Shown here: in pieces, positions 1-11,803 of the stretch
Numbering within the stretch: position 1 is the stretch's first letter
Layout: every line of letters starts with the position of its first letter
NCBI GenBank assembly: GCA_006384855.1
Contig: VCJN01000990.1
Location: 124,001 to 188,000, forward strand
DNA length: 64,000 nt
Reading direction: 5' to 3'
From: Tetraselmis striata
Lineage: Eukaryota; Chlorophyta; Chlorodendrophyceae; Chlorodendrales; Chlorodendraceae
The notes under the pieces: generated by a model
Databases searched by the model: none
Told to the model about the DNA's origin: nothing
What the model saw: only the letters and a program-made list of their open reading frames with translations
Program-made: the position numbers and the translations under genes

Positions 1-1
1 C

Positions 2-3000
2 GCCGCCAGCTCCGCCCGCGCCCGCCGGCAGCGCCTGCTGACCACTGCCGCGCTGGCGGCCGCCCTGGGGGCAATGCTGCTTGCGCTGCTGCTGGCGCCA
101 ACTGCGGTGGCGCTGCGCTCGCGGCGGTCCGCTGCGGTAGCGGAATCCGCTGCCGCGTCGGAGCTGTCGGCGGTGCAGCGTGCCTACGCCATTGAGCGCG
201 AGCGCGCGGATGCGCTGGCGGAGGCCGCTGAGCGGACGGAGAGACTCGCCGCGGCAGCCGAGGCGGCGGCTGCCGCCGCGGAGGCAGAGGCGACAGCCCG
301 CCGGCGTGAAGCGGTGCTGGGCTTGCTGTACAGCGCCTCGCCGGCGTCCGGCGCGCAGTTACGCGGGCTCTTGGCGGCGGCGGACCTGGCGGCAGGCAGC
401 GGCCCCGTAGCAGAGGGGCGCCTGCGTGCGGCGCTGCCGGCGGCGCTTGACGCGCTGGCGGGCAACCTGGCCGCGGGCAACTGGGCACGGGAGGCGGCGG
501 CGGAGCTTGCACCGCCATCTGTCCGCATCAACGGCCTTGCGTTCCGATCGGATGCGCGCCTGCTGGCCGCCGCCTGTGACGACGCTGCGGTACGTTGCTC
601 CCCCGCCTAGCATCTCCCCTCTCGTCCACCCGGGTTCTCTTAATCACTTCACCAGGTTATCGCCCTCTTGCCGGCAGCGCACTTTACAGCATCACGGCTC
701 ATTGTATGTAGCTCGTGTGGATGTTCCATGCGCAGGTTGACATGAATGGCACCAAGCTGATCAGATGCACTGAATGATGCCATTTCGCACACAGCTGCTA
801 TTACGTATACACGTATTAAATCATGCAGCGGTTGTTTGTTTCGCTGACAGTGTTTCTTTGCTACAGCTTACAGTGTGGCAAAAACCTCTGGCGATGGTGA
901 GCACGGCATGATAAACAACCGAGCGCATGCCCATGATAAGCAGCGTAGTGTACAGATTGCTGAGAATTGCCTATGCAGCTATTCTGCAGCGGTGTATTGC
1001 AGTTTGCATGATATATGGATGTCGTCAAGTACTGGTATATCACGCATTATTTGTCTACGAAGGAATCTTTTTGGCGATGGTGCATATTGGCTCAAATTGT
1101 ATAATGCTCCACGGAATGTTGTCAGCAATGTGCCGAGAATCCCGTAATAATCAACATTGCAATATTGCGATGTTGATGATGCAAGTATCACGGCGCCCAT
1201 AGAACGAAGGGCTAGGTAAGCAACATGTATATATATACATATATGTGTAGACATCGACAAATATGTATAAATCTATATCTATTCCTAAACATATATACAT
1301 CAAAGCCTCGTCGCATTGGTATGAATAAGCTGATACCAAGGCATCGCCGCAGCGATATGCTGTACGAGCCGACATGATGCTAATTATTTGTGTTATGATT
1401 TTGCCGCGTGGCAGGTGCGGCTGTGGCAGCGGGCGGCGGGCGAGGGCGGCTCGTCCGCTACATGGGAGCCGCTGCCCGGCGCGCCAGCGCTATCGATGGC
1501 CGCCGGGAGCGGCGCCGTCACGGCCGTGGCCCTGTCGAATGACGGAAGCTTGCTGGCGGCTGCCTCACGCTCTGGCCCCACATATATATACGACGTCGGA
1601 GTGCCGGGATCAGGCTCGCCTGCGCCCACGCTTTGGGATAGCCAGCCGGCACCAACGGGCCCGGCGCAGTGGGTGACTTGCCTGGCCTTCTCGCCCGACG
1701 ACACCACCCTCGCGCTCGGTGGCTCGGGCGGCGATGTGACTCTGCTGCCGATGGGCGCCGGCAACAGCTCGACGACGGGCGCGCCCCGCCTGGATGGGCA
1801 CCCTGGCGGGGTGTCCGCCCTGGCTTGGTCCCCGGCCACCGGCAGCTTCCGCCGCCTCGCTGTCAGCTCGGCCTCGGCAGCAGCCGTCCGTGTGTGGTTG
1901 TTCGCCGGCGGCCTGGAACCCTCGTCTACCGAGCTCGACTTTTCCGAGGGCGATGTCGGCCTCTCCTTGGACGGAGAGAATGCTGCCGGCGTCCTGGTGA
2001 GAGGCGCCGGCGCGCTAGCCTGGCGGCCGGGGGACGGCGCCTGGCTGGCCGCCGCCGCAGGCGGCAAGCTCCGCCTCTGGAACATGGCGCTCGCGTCCCC
2101 CGTGCGCGGCCCCTCGATTCCCATGCTCGACGCCACCGCCGCCGCCTCCCCAGACTCACTGGCCTGGGCGCCGGACGGCAGCGCAATCGTGCTTTCCGGT
2201 CCCGGGGATGCTGTGGCGCTGCTGCGTCTCGACGGCGTTGCGCCTGGGTCGGCCGCTCTCGGCACGCCGCGCCTGCCGCCGGAGCATCTCGTGGCGTCAG
2301 CGCCGCGCGCCACCCCGCTCGCGTGGGCGCCGGATGGGTCCGTGCTCGCAGCAGGCGGGGCGCTGTGGACCGACTTGGCGGCGGGGAGCGTCCGCCAGGC
2401 CGCTCTGGCAGCTGCCGCACCGCGCCCGTGGACGACAGCGTGGGGCGTTGCCGCGCTCGAGGGAGCCATACGCGGAGTGTCGTGGTCCGCCGACGGCGCG
2501 AGCCTCATGTCCGCTGCCTTCCGCGACGTGGGCGTCGCCGCCAACATGACCGTCCGCCGCTGGGCCGTACCGCGGCGCCTCGACGCAACAGCGCCGCGCG
2601 AAGAGGGCGCCGCCTGGACGACGGCAGCACAGACGGGCGACCCGCACGCAGCGATGGACGGGGTACTTGCCGTCGCCTCGGACGGCCTGACGCTTCGGCT
2701 GACGAGCGCTGGTGGCGCCGCGCAAACGGAGATTCCCCTGGCGGACACCCTGGCTGACTCCCTGGGCGCGACCGTCACCTCCGTGGCGCTATCTGCCGAC
2801 GCCACGCGCGCCGCCATGGCGCTATCCGACTCCCCCACAGCGCGGCTGGGGATCGTCTCGCTGGCGGACGCCTCGCTGAGCTGGTACGACGCGCCGGGTG
2901 GCTCGGACGCGCCGGTGGTGGGGCTGTCCCGGGATGGCGCCCATGCCGCGCTGGCGGCCGGCTCGTCCGTCACGCTATGGGCTCTTCCCGGTGGAGACCG

Positions 3001-3544
3001 GACGGTGCTGCTCGGCGCGCAGACCGCAGTCCTCGCGCTCGACTTTTCGCCGGACGGGTCCCGACTCGCCGCTGGCGGCCTGGACGGCGCCCTGGCGGTG
3101 TGGCGCACTGAAAGAGGCGAGCTGGTGATGGCTCACCAGGGCGCCGGGGATTCGCATGTGATGGCGCTGGCGCTGTCCCCCGGCGGGCGCCTGTTGGCGG
3201 CTGGCGGTGCCGACGGCGAGCTGCGGATTCACGACTTGGCGCTGCCGGCTGGCGCGGTGCCGCAGCGCCTGAGTGGCCACACCGGTGGCGCGTCCGCGCT
3301 GGCGTTTGCCCCTGGCTTGGCTGACACGGACGCCCGCCTAGCCAGCGGCTCGCTGGTCGGCGAGCTGCGCCTGTGGGACATCGGCTTTGGCAGCTTCATA
3401 CAGCGCCTGGACGGCGCACTCGCCCAGCTGGCGCCACAGCGGCGCGAGCTTGACGAGGCCGGTGTGGCCGAGCTGGGCCGCCCCTTTCTTGAGTGGGCAG
3501 ATGTCCATCAGCTGCTGCTCTCAAGGAAGGAGACCGTGGATTGA
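2..3544 (+). CDS. Membrane-anchored WD40 beta-propeller protein, 5'-truncated by window edge
   Basis: Two exons are visible: 2-589 (open to the left edge) and 1415-3544 (stop TGA). They join in phase 0 across an 825-nt AT-rich intron, so the motif ...DDAA is completed by VRLW, a textbook WD-repeat end. About 905 residues are present. The first 45 visible residues hold one hydrophobic helix flanked by Arg-rich stretches (RQRLL... to RSRRS), then an Ala/Glu/Arg-rich coiled coil. About 13 blade-like units follow (LAFSPDD, VALSNDG, LDFSPDGSRLAAGG and similar, several ending in VW, LW or IHD). Thirteen or so units would suit two stacked propellers. The order TM helix, coiled coil, WD40 is what follows the NTPase module in bacterial STAND-WD40 receptors. 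Whether an NTPase precedes it here cannot be seen. The ATG at 74 is internal to the open frame and unlikely to be the start. Function is unknown beyond a protein-binding scaffold. Confidence 0.8.
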
Positions 3545-4318
3545 TGTAAGGACTATTATCTTGCAAAAAATGCGACTTCATGCCACACATCCGATGGCGA
3601 GGCTGGTGCCGGTGCCCCTTACGTGCCCGTTACAGCAAACCTGCGGCCTTATTTATCAGCAAGTGCTCTTATCTAGGTATTATTATCCCAGTGCTTTTTT
3701 GGTCCCACCTTTGGGGCTGGTTCGGGCGGATTTCTAATAAGCGCGAGAAGAATTGAATAAATGGTCGCAGGACTACATGATGAAACTATGCTGCCCCGTA
3801 GAGCAGAGGCCGCTCCTGACGGAGAGCATCTGGCCTAACCCTAACATGCAGCCCCGCTCAGCGGCCGCTCTGGATATACAGCAATATCGCATTATTATTA
3901 TCACTTTGCTTCGTGCAGCGGGCGCTCATCCAGATACAACTGGCAATTCTGTTTTTCATGGTGTCTTTACTTGCCTTTTCTACAGGTCTCCTTGGCATGG
4001 TGCATTGCGGTAGGGGGTGGGTCTGCGCGCCTATACGAATACGTGGCAGTCACTTGTGAACGACCGCATAGCCTGGAACCAAGCGCTGCAGCACATGACC
4101 TTCAAAGAGAGGCCATAGAAGAGACGCAACCCTGAAAATCCATAGTCTCTGTGTATTGTAGCCCCATCACATAATCGACCGTACAGGAATTCCACCTCAT
4201 TTTATCCCAGAGAACCCGTGTTCACTTACATATCGTCCATCGTCGTCCATGATTGATTTCTTGATAGGCGGATTTCTTGACTGTAGCTGACTTATTGGCG
4301 GCGAATGTCAGATGAATA

Positions 4319-4350
4319 CAATGTATGTATGTATGTATGTATGTATGTAT
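4319..4350. repeat. (ATGT)n microsatellite
   Basis: About seven uninterrupted ATGT units are visible. Confidence 0.9.
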
Positions 4351-5159
4351 CAATTAACTAGATTATGTAGCCCACATCGCTGCTGGCACCAGCAGTGAGA
4401 CCGTTGCAGCAACGTCTCTACTTTAACGGCCTTCAATCACCAGACGAACTGTTTGGGTTGCGATCCAGTAATTGCGGATGCCGGGAGAAGGCGACTCTCC
4501 GCTGTTACAGCGAATATATATTATCGCGGGGCAGTAACCGACGCGCTGCCAAGACGCGTTGCATGAGACAAGATGGCGACTATCCGGCAGGCTGAACCAA
4601 CACGCACGCCCATAGGAACCGCCGCACATGCAACTGGTGGGGCAGATCGGCGACTCTGGGGTGGGAGTGTAAGCGGCATAGCCGATACGGTACGCGCGAC
4701 GGGACGCCGATTGTCTCATATCGCCGCTGCTGCTCGCCCGCGGCCGAAGCACGCGCATCGCGCTTGGGCCGGCGGCAGCAGTTGTAGGCGGGTGCACCGA
4801 CGACCCGCACTACCGTCCGCTGCTGCAGTTGCGCGCCGGGATGCGTGCACTACTTGGCGGCGCCGTAAGGGGGGTCCCCAGTTCCGGCGAAGGCGCGAAT
4901 GGTGACGGGCATGTCGCACCCTGTCCAGCAGTTGTCCAGGATAGGCCAAGTCGTGAACGCCCTGTTTTGCATTTTGTCATTGCACCCTGTTTTGCAGAAG
5001 CCGAGTTTGACCCTGTACTGCTACGAAAGTCAAAATTATACCCTGTACAGGGTATGTTGTGCAATTTTCCCTATCTCAGCTATGGTCCTCGCATGCAATA
5101 ATGATATAGTATTTATATGTTATATATCAAATAATAACAACAATAATAACAGTAGTAAT

Positions 5160-5186
5160 AAGAAGAAGAAGAAGAAGAAGAAGAGA
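5160..5186. repeat. (AAG)n microsatellite
   Basis: About nine AAG units are preceded by an AAT/AAC-rich stretch. Confidence 0.85.
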
Positions 5187-5261
5187 GAACATATATGCAA
5201 ATAAGTATTATTATTAAGGATATTATCACGAGAATTATTGCTGTACAAGGCGACTCAGCGC

Positions 5262-5545
5262 GCAGATTATATCTGTTGTTTAAGGTGCCCCCCCCCCCCC
5301 CTCCGCTTTTATTTTGCCCCCCCCCCCATCTTGATATAATCTATTTTATGCTACTGAAGTCTGTAATACCACTACTAAAGTACCGTGATGAATGGGTTGT
5401 TTGCACGCATGTGGCTCAGAATGAGTCTTGGAGCAACATCAACAACATTGGCAGCGAAACAACAGTTAGTAGAGCATGCAGCAGGGCAACAACGAAGCAT
5501 TCAAGATGCAGATGGCAACCAATAGATTGCAGAAATAGAATAGAG
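5262..5545 (+). repeat. Dispersed repeat family 1, copy A
   Basis: This segment matches 61603-61848 in the same orientation. Shared landmarks, in order, are TCTGTTGTTT followed by a C run, TTATTTTGCCCCC, a CTACTAAAGTAC block, TTTGCACGCATGTGGCTC and GGGCAACAACGAAGCATTCA. The copies differ by substitutions and small indels, so they look like old copies of one interspersed element. No coding motif or terminal structure was recognised. Confidence 0.8.
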
Positions 5546-8019
5546 AGCATGGCGCATTTCGGCAGGTGGGAGCTATTCGTTGAGGACGTCATCATCACTG
5601 CCACAAAAGGGTTCACCCGGGCGGGTTGAACACATATACGGCCCGCTCGATGACGAACTTCGGGAATCGCGAGGACAAGAACTATAGTATCGTGTCAAAG
5701 GCATCCTACCATATAAATTACGATGATTATAAAGGCAGTCCGTGTGTCTGTGAGTCTGTTTGTGCGTCTAACTGCCTGTCGCTGACTTTCGGAACGGTTT
5801 CGCATAGATTATTAGATAGATCAAACATGTACCCGTTATTACATTCCGTCATTGCGCGTCACATCTCATTTTACGGCCACTCCCCCTAGAGTTGGTAATG
5901 GTGAGGCCGCCTCTGCTTCCCAACAATCGCTTCCTGTCGGTGGTACGTACGAGTACTGCCAATACCGTTACTACATGCGCTTTTGTAACTCTCAAGATAC
6001 CGTCGCCCCGCGAATTAGTGGCACCCCCTCCGCCAGCGGCAACTCCTTCCCTACTAGAACCGCAGCCAGGCGGTACTGCAGCTCCGCCTTCGGGTACGGG
6101 TACGGGTGCTGCCTCCGATGACCAACCCACGACATGGTTGTCCAACGCCACCTCAAACGTGCGATCCGCTTGCGTGACTTCGTGGCCCTCACTCTTGGCT
6201 TCTAGCTAACGGGTGCCGGGGTCTCGCGACTTGATACCCTGCGCTTGTATAGCGCGTACGGGCCGGGCTCCCGATCGCTTTTCCAGCCGGATCACGAATC
6301 AGCACCCGGCAAGATTACCCATGCTGCTTATTCGGCCACCGCTACGCGGGTGCTCGGCCTTCGCCCGCGCGGGGGTTCCGCGCTTGTCACATGCCCTGGC
6401 CCCACATGTGGTATTGGCCCCTTATGGCTTTGCTCTGCTACGGATGACTCGAACCGGAACGCTACGGAATGATTTGGTCGTGAATCATCTGCCAATCTGC
6501 CCCGTCGCGATCTACAAGCACCACATGCATGCATACCGCTTTGAAAAATCTGTGGGCTGTCGTGGCGATAGAAGCGGGGGCGGTGCTCGACCGGGACCGC
6601 TCGGGAGTCGGCGACGTGACCCTTGAGACAAGTGGGCTGCGCCCAGCGGACCGCTCACGGCCGTCAGATTTGATGCTGGCGGGGTGGGGGGCCCGGCGTG
6701 CGATTACATGATCGATTTCACGTACGTGTCCTCATCCAGCACGACCCCCACTTGGGGCAACGATCCCCGCTGGTGCACCCCAGGGATCGCGGCGACCGAA
6801 GCGGAGCACAACAAGCCGGCGGCGGACCGGGCGCCTCCCGCCCCAGCAGTGCAAGGTGTTCACCGACACTACCCTTTTGTGGCTGGGGACCGCGGCCGCC
6901 TCGGAAAATCCGCATTGACGGTGGTCTACATCATTCTTCGCAGTGCTGAATGTGCGTAACTTCCCTAGCGGTCCTTCCGCCTCGACTTCATGCTTCCTTC
7001 GTGGTCAGTCCGTCTATCCTCTTCCGTCGGAACTTTGTCGCCAGCCATCCCGCTGAGTTCCGCCGTCACATGTCGCGCACGCGGCGGGGGTTGTTGCAGC
7101 GAGTCTCTTCTTGCGTGCCTGATACCTTGGGCGGCATTCTCTATGCGCCGGAGTGCAGACGGCCAAGTCTCATGTGTCTGCCCGTGCTCACTCCGCACCC
7201 TCTTGTGGCGGTGCCGCTTCCACGCAGCAATTGCTGTAGTGGACGTTTCGTGTTGCCTTTTCGGGTGATTTCCTGACAGCCTTTTGCAGCTATCTCATGT
7301 AACTAAATACATCTATCGACGTATAGATCTGCCTACTGCACACTTGTATATGTCTTAGTACATTCGCTCGTACATCAATTATACATGCAAGTGCTTGTAG
7401 TGCAGTGTAGTGCAGCGTGCCGAGGTGGAGCACTCAACATGACAACGACGTATATATTATATTGGGTATGTGCTTTACTTCCAGGAGGTGACCCACACCA
7501 GCCCTTCGGTGCCGGACCTCACCCTCGCTGTGTGCCGACTGCACGCAGCCGAGCGCATGGTGATAGGGTCCCCCCTCGGCACTGGTGTGTGGCAGAGCAA
7601 GGCTGCAAGGCGCCCCTTCGGCCAAACATTCGCAAGGGGCATGACGCCTTCCTTGTCGCGCAAAAGCACATCGAGGAGAATATGTGATGCTTCTATGCTG
7701 CTGATCCGGAGATATAGTGACAGACCAACACTCGTCGAAACGGGGTAGTCCGCCGAACCGCTCCTAACACGATACTTTTACTGTATCTATACTCAATTTT
7801 ACTGTACGATTACCGTATTCCGTATTACCCCGTGCCTAACCGCGCCTAACTCTCGCCTATGTCCGCTCGTCTCAGTCAGCTTATCTCGGCGGTGTTCGCG
7901 AGTACCCGCGCCGAGCCATGACTGCCATGGCAGTACACGTAAGCTAACGGTACGTGCTATGAGCACTTCGCCCCTTGAGTACGTGTAGCCCATGTAGTAT
8001 CTTTATTAATCCTTATTAA
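5546..8019. other. Intergenic, no supported gene
   Basis: Many short GC-rich frames overlap one another in all registers, and none shows a recognisable motif or spliceable structure. No further repeats were identified by eye. Confidence 0.4.
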
Positions 8020-8743
8020 TCTTCCCCCCACCCACCGCATGGGTGGACCCCACGACCGTCTTCGGCCTTCTAAATCGCGAGCCCTCCGTCCACCTCCACC
8101 CCCGGCCGGGGATGGGGGCGGGGCTCGTGCACGGGTGGCACCTTGGTACCCTTGGACCCGCCCATGCGGTCACTGCCGCGGAGGAGCAGTGCGAGCTGGA
8201 CACCGGCGTCTGGACATCGTTGGTGGCGGTCCGGTCTACTTCTCGTTCGCTGTTCGTTAAGCACCCTCTCCCTTCCTGTCATGTCGGCGCCTCCATCTCA
8301 CATTCGGCATAGTGCCGCTATTGGAGTGGCCCGGGATGTTGTGTTGAGGAGGGAGTTCTACGTTTGGCGGAAGGGGACGCGGCCGAGGTGGCGGTGGATT
8401 TGGCGCTGGGAAGCCCGCGTCGGTTACCCGCCCGTGGCGCCCCGTTCTGGGTTGACCCCCCCCCCCTCCCCCAACTTCCGCTCGTTGCTGCGAGACCTCT
8501 TCGAAACTCCTTTCGTGTTGGCGCCTCCATCACATTCGGCCTAGTGCCGCTATATATTGGAGTGGCCCGGGATTGTGTGCTGGGGAGAGTGTCCCTACTG
8601 CGCAGAGCGGCGGGTGGTGGGTGGCGATGCATGCATGGTCGGTGGCTGCCATGGCGGTTCCTGCCTCTGGTGGCCCGTAGCTGGATTTCCTTCTGGATTT
8701 CCGTATGTATTTCTTGAATGTTGGAGCTAGCACATGTAATCAT
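8020..8743 (-). repeat. Dispersed repeat family 2, copy A (inverted relative to copy B)
   Basis: This is the reverse complement of much of 33841-34789. Translated in the sense of the plus strand here, both copies read PTTV.G...R (near 8045), HGW.LG.LGP, AAEEQ.ELDTGV, HIR.SAAIG.AR and RPRWRRIW/RPSWRRIW type segments. Copy B is longer because one unit is tandemly duplicated. The right end (ACATGTAATCAT) matches the left end of copy B. The frame similarity follows from shared DNA, and no protein family is recognised. Confidence 0.8.
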
Positions 8744-9779
8744 CTGTAGCGACTACTGGTACTTGCTACACGGGCGCTGCTCGAGGGCGCTCGGCGCTGG
8801 TCGGCCAGCAGCTGACGCGGCGCGAGTACCTACCGGTGCACTGCTGGCCATGCCGCGCTGCTTGTAGTGCGCTAGAAGTCCGACTCGCGGAGGAGCCGCT
8901 CATCATTCCCATCTTCCCACCTACTCACCGTACGTAATCCGCGAGTGGCTTCGAGCGAGTCCCCCGTGCGATGTCTCGCGGCGGCCAGCGAAGAGCGAGT
9001 TCGAGAAACATCTTTCAACATAGCAAGGATGCACATGGCAAGGTCGTTGGGGTGCAGTGCCGTGTGTGCAAGAAGACACTCGGCGGTCCGTGTTGGAGCG
9101 TCCAATTCTGAAATCCTGATTGTGCTGATGCTTGGGCCGCATAAAGGGCCAAAACTGGGCCAACCCGCCAAAACAGTACGCGTACCGCTTGGACTTCCCG
9201 ATGTCCAGCGGCGCTAGCGACAGTTGCGACATACAGCCATGCTACATGACGCACCCGCACTACCACGCGAGGGGAGTCCACCTTCTGCCTTTGCGCCAGA
9301 TGACCAGATAGCGCAACCCACTGCACCGATGATGCGGGAATTGGATATAACACCCATAGACGCTACGGCCGCTGCGGGATGGGCTCGGGCGTTCCTTAAA
9401 GCATCCGACTTGAATATATGTATAATCCATTTAGTAGATCAACCAAGTCGGGCGCGCCCTAAACGTGTACGTCGGGGACTGTGCGGTGGTTAGATCGACT
9501 AGCGCTAGGGCGAACGTAGGGCTAGCTGAGGGGCGCACCTTCCACTTGAGGGGAGGTCACTAGCCGCCCTCGTTGCCGATAAACTAGTAAAGGCATCGGT
9601 GTGGGCGCGTTACGCATAATTACGAATCGTCAGCAGCTGTAGCACGCACTAAAACTTTGATGTACATATGTCAAGGCGTCTTATGCGTCGAACCCGTTGC
9701 CACGGTATGGTGTGGCTGTCCCCGTAGGTAGGGGTTGTGGCCGGGCTGCACATTATGATACAATTACGCATCCGTGTAT
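8744..9779. other. Intergenic, no supported gene
   Basis: Nothing recognisable was found. Short frames occur on both strands without motifs. Confidence 0.4.
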
Positions 9780-9937
9780 TTCCCACTGCCCGCCGATTGG
9801 CCCGGATTCGTGCCATGCCTGCTCATCAGCGGTTCCTTGAACACCGCCGCCATGCATGATTGTGACGGAGGTAAATTTGAGACTATCGAACATATGTTGG
9901 TGGAGTGCCCGTGGCGGAGGTTATCACGGTTAGCATA
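9780..9937 (+). pseudogene. Remnant of a non-LTR retrotransposon RT C-terminal zinc-binding segment
   Basis: The plus-strand frame reads ...MHDCDGGKFETIEHMLVECP followed by WRRLSRLA and a stop. The pattern Cys, then E-T-hydrophobic-E-H-x-L-hydrophobic-x-C-P, is the signature of the zinc-binding segment after the reverse transcriptase of many LINEs (zf-RVT). The upstream sequence keeps a similar frame only briefly, and the downstream frame is interrupted by many stops. It is therefore read as a decayed 3' LINE fragment. Assignment rests on one short motif. Confidence 0.45.
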
Positions 9938-10227
9938 ATTTGGGGGTGTTAGTTCCGGAGTTCATGGATTTTATTAGTAGTCAGGTTATTGCGTCAACAC
10001 CTGAGGACTTAACTGCCTTTATTTTGGGCGGGGTCCCCTCTCCCTTCACGGCGCCCTGGATTTCACTAGGAATGGGAAAATTTTCCAGCTATGGCGTCGG
10101 GCCCTCCCCCCTCGTACCATCAGGTACCTGGTCGGCGCCGGTGTCTACTAAGTCTTAATAAACGCCCAAACGGGTAGGGCGGACCTTTCGTGGTCAGTGT
10201 CGGGCGGTATTTAGATGGCCGTGTTTT

Positions 10228-10475
10228 GGACGGTGATCCAACAGTGTTGGAAATTCCGACACCGGCCTTCAATTAGTCTTGCAGAATGCTGTGGCATTTG
10301 CTTGTTGACAATTATAAAACGGAGTGTCGCTTACTACCTAAGGCTTTCGGTAGTGCCTGAATCGCTGCCTAAACGGCCGTCTTACAGACGCTGCAAGGGT
10401 TTCACTGGTGCCAGTCCTGTCTCGGGGGCGGAAAGAAAACGAGTAAGGATTACGCCGCAGTTAGGACTCCTGCGC
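10228..10475 (+). repeat. Dispersed repeat family 3, copy A
   Basis: This matches 32230-32450 in direct orientation. Shared blocks are TCCAACAGTGTTGGAAAT, TTGCAGAA, GGGTTTCACTGGTGCCAGTC and CTAAACGGCCGTC. It lies shortly after the LINE zinc-finger remnant and may be the 3' tail of the same element. That link is inference. Confidence 0.75.
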
Positions 10476-10572
10476 TCATCGCGTCGTCGTATCATCCGTA
10501 TCTTCTGCGCTTCACCGTAATTACTGCTTTATTTAAAATAATATATATTTATAAATATGTGGCATTGACATT

Positions 10573-10645
10573 GGCCGTGTGGCCTAATGGATAAGGCATC
10601 TCCCTCCGGAGGAGAAGATTGTCGGTTCGAGTCCGATCTCGGTCA
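10573..10645 (+). tRNA. tRNA-Arg (anticodon CCG), intronless
   Basis: A 73-nt cloverleaf can be drawn. The acceptor GGCCGTG pairs with CTCGGTC, with one wobble and one U-U mismatch. The D arm is GCCTAATGGATAAGGC. The anticodon stem TCTCC/GGAGA encloses loop CTCCGGA, giving anticodon CCG (codon CGG). The T arm is GTCGG-TTCGAGT-CCGAT and the discriminator is A. Internal A and B boxes are intact. A T-run at 10648-10651 can serve as RNA polymerase III terminator. CGG-decoding Arg tRNA fits the GC-rich coding sequences of this genome. Confidence 0.92.
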
Positions 10646-10647
10646 AC

Positions 10648-10651
10648 TTTT
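10648..10651 (+). terminator. RNA polymerase III terminator of the tRNA-Arg gene
   Basis: TTTT lies three nucleotides after the mature 3' end, followed by ACC and a second TTTT. Confidence 0.6.
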
Positions 10652-11013
10652 ACCTTTTGCCAATCCGCCCACTGTATGGTACTAGTGGTGTAGCGACGCT
10701 TTGCCTTCGTTTCCTATCTGCCAAACCCAACACTCCGCCAGACGATGACGGTTTCCGACCCCTTTCCCTGTATCGACAAAAAAAACACAAATCCTCTGCG
10801 CCTGCGCCTGACCACCCTCGTTCCAGTAGCGGCCACTCGTATTAAGGGTTAAGCGACTCGCTACTCGCTACTCGCAAGAGATCAAGCTCACACGCAGCAA
10901 TCGCCAGCTTAGTGTCAGAACAACGAGCTGGCACAAGCACGGTACATTACCCTTACCGCCACCTGAGCGACCAGGAGTAGACCCGCACCTACGCGGTCCT
11001 CAGCGCCGCCGCC

Positions 11014-11803
11014 ATGCCGCTGCCGACCCTGATAGGCTTGCGGGAACACCAGCGGGCCATCCTCCTGCGCGAGCTGGTCCTCTACGGCCGATTCCATCGT
11101 CACCCCGTCAACAGGGCGCTTCATGTGGTGCGTGATTCCGGCAGCTCCGCCAGGGCGTCAAAGGCAGGGCGCCTCCAGACGCCAGTGGGCTGAGGCACTG
11201 AGGCATTTGTTTTTCGCGCTGTGTTCAACCATAGAGTATCTGAATCCCTTTAGCCCCTCTCTCCCCTTCACGTTGCAGGCATTCGTCCCGCTGGAGTGGC
11301 TCAGCGCTCTGCTGCTGCTCCGATACGCGCCAGGAGGGAGCGCGCTGCCAGCCACCCTGACCTGCCTGGCAGTCGCGTACTATTTTTTCCTGGACCCGGC
11401 GGTGGGGTTGGCCTGGGCGCCAATGCAGGTGGGGCGCTTTGGCTCTCCATACTGTGGCGCTGCGGAGGTTGCCATGGGCGCCACGCTGGTCTCATGAGCG
11501 CATGTGCGCATGCATCCCTGCGCTCAGGGTGCAATGGCCCTGGCGGTGGAGCAGCTGTGGAACCATTGCGGCCCGCAGCATGCGTGGTGGGTGGCACTGG
11601 GGATCCAGGCGTTTGCATGGACTGGGCAGGTGGGGGTCGGCCACCGCCTGGTGGAGCGCAACAGCCCAAGCATGGCAACCGCGTTCTCGGCGGCGTCGGT
11701 GATTCTGTCTCCGCTGCTGGCGTTCTATGACGCCGTGTGGGCAGTCGGGGGCAGGCAGCCGCTCCGGCGGCAGGTGGAACGCCTCGTGCTGGATGCGCAA
11801 TGA
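11014..11803 (+). CDS. Mpo1-like (DUF962/YGL010w) ER-membrane fatty-acid dioxygenase family protein
   Basis: Three exons, all phase 0: 11014-11127, 11279-11428 and 11528-11803 (stop TGA). They give 179 residues, close to the roughly 175 of yeast Mpo1. Family landmarks occur in order. YGRFHRHPVNRALHV near residues 24-38 contains the conserved Tyr-Gly, His and Asn-x-x-x-His. AFVPLEWLSALLLL is the first hydrophobic segment. AYYFFLDPAVGLAWA follows. WTGQVGVGHRLVERNSPS carries the conserved Gly-His and Glu, and SPLLAFYDAVW is the last hydrophobic segment. Yeast Mpo1 is an Fe(II)-dependent dioxygenase acting in alpha-oxidation of 2-hydroxy fatty acids from phytosphingosine breakdown at the ER. The same role is inferred here. 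The introns are short (151 and 99 nt). Joining the exons restores one continuous family pattern that no single frame contains. The gene starts 368 nt after the tRNA. Confidence 0.85.

Larger units (their letters stand above)
3545..5261. other. Intergenic, 3' flank of the WD40 gene
   Basis: No gene is supported. The tract holds two simple repeats, ATGT at 4319-4350 and AAG at 5160-5186, and AT-rich filler. Open frames here are short and lack recognisable motifs. Confidence 0.5.

Noticed and set aside
1393-3108. 571-codon minus-strand frame opposite the WD40 gene
   Set aside because: It is antisense to clear WD blades, Ala/Pro/Ser-rich, and without motifs. It is a shadow of GC-rich coding DNA.
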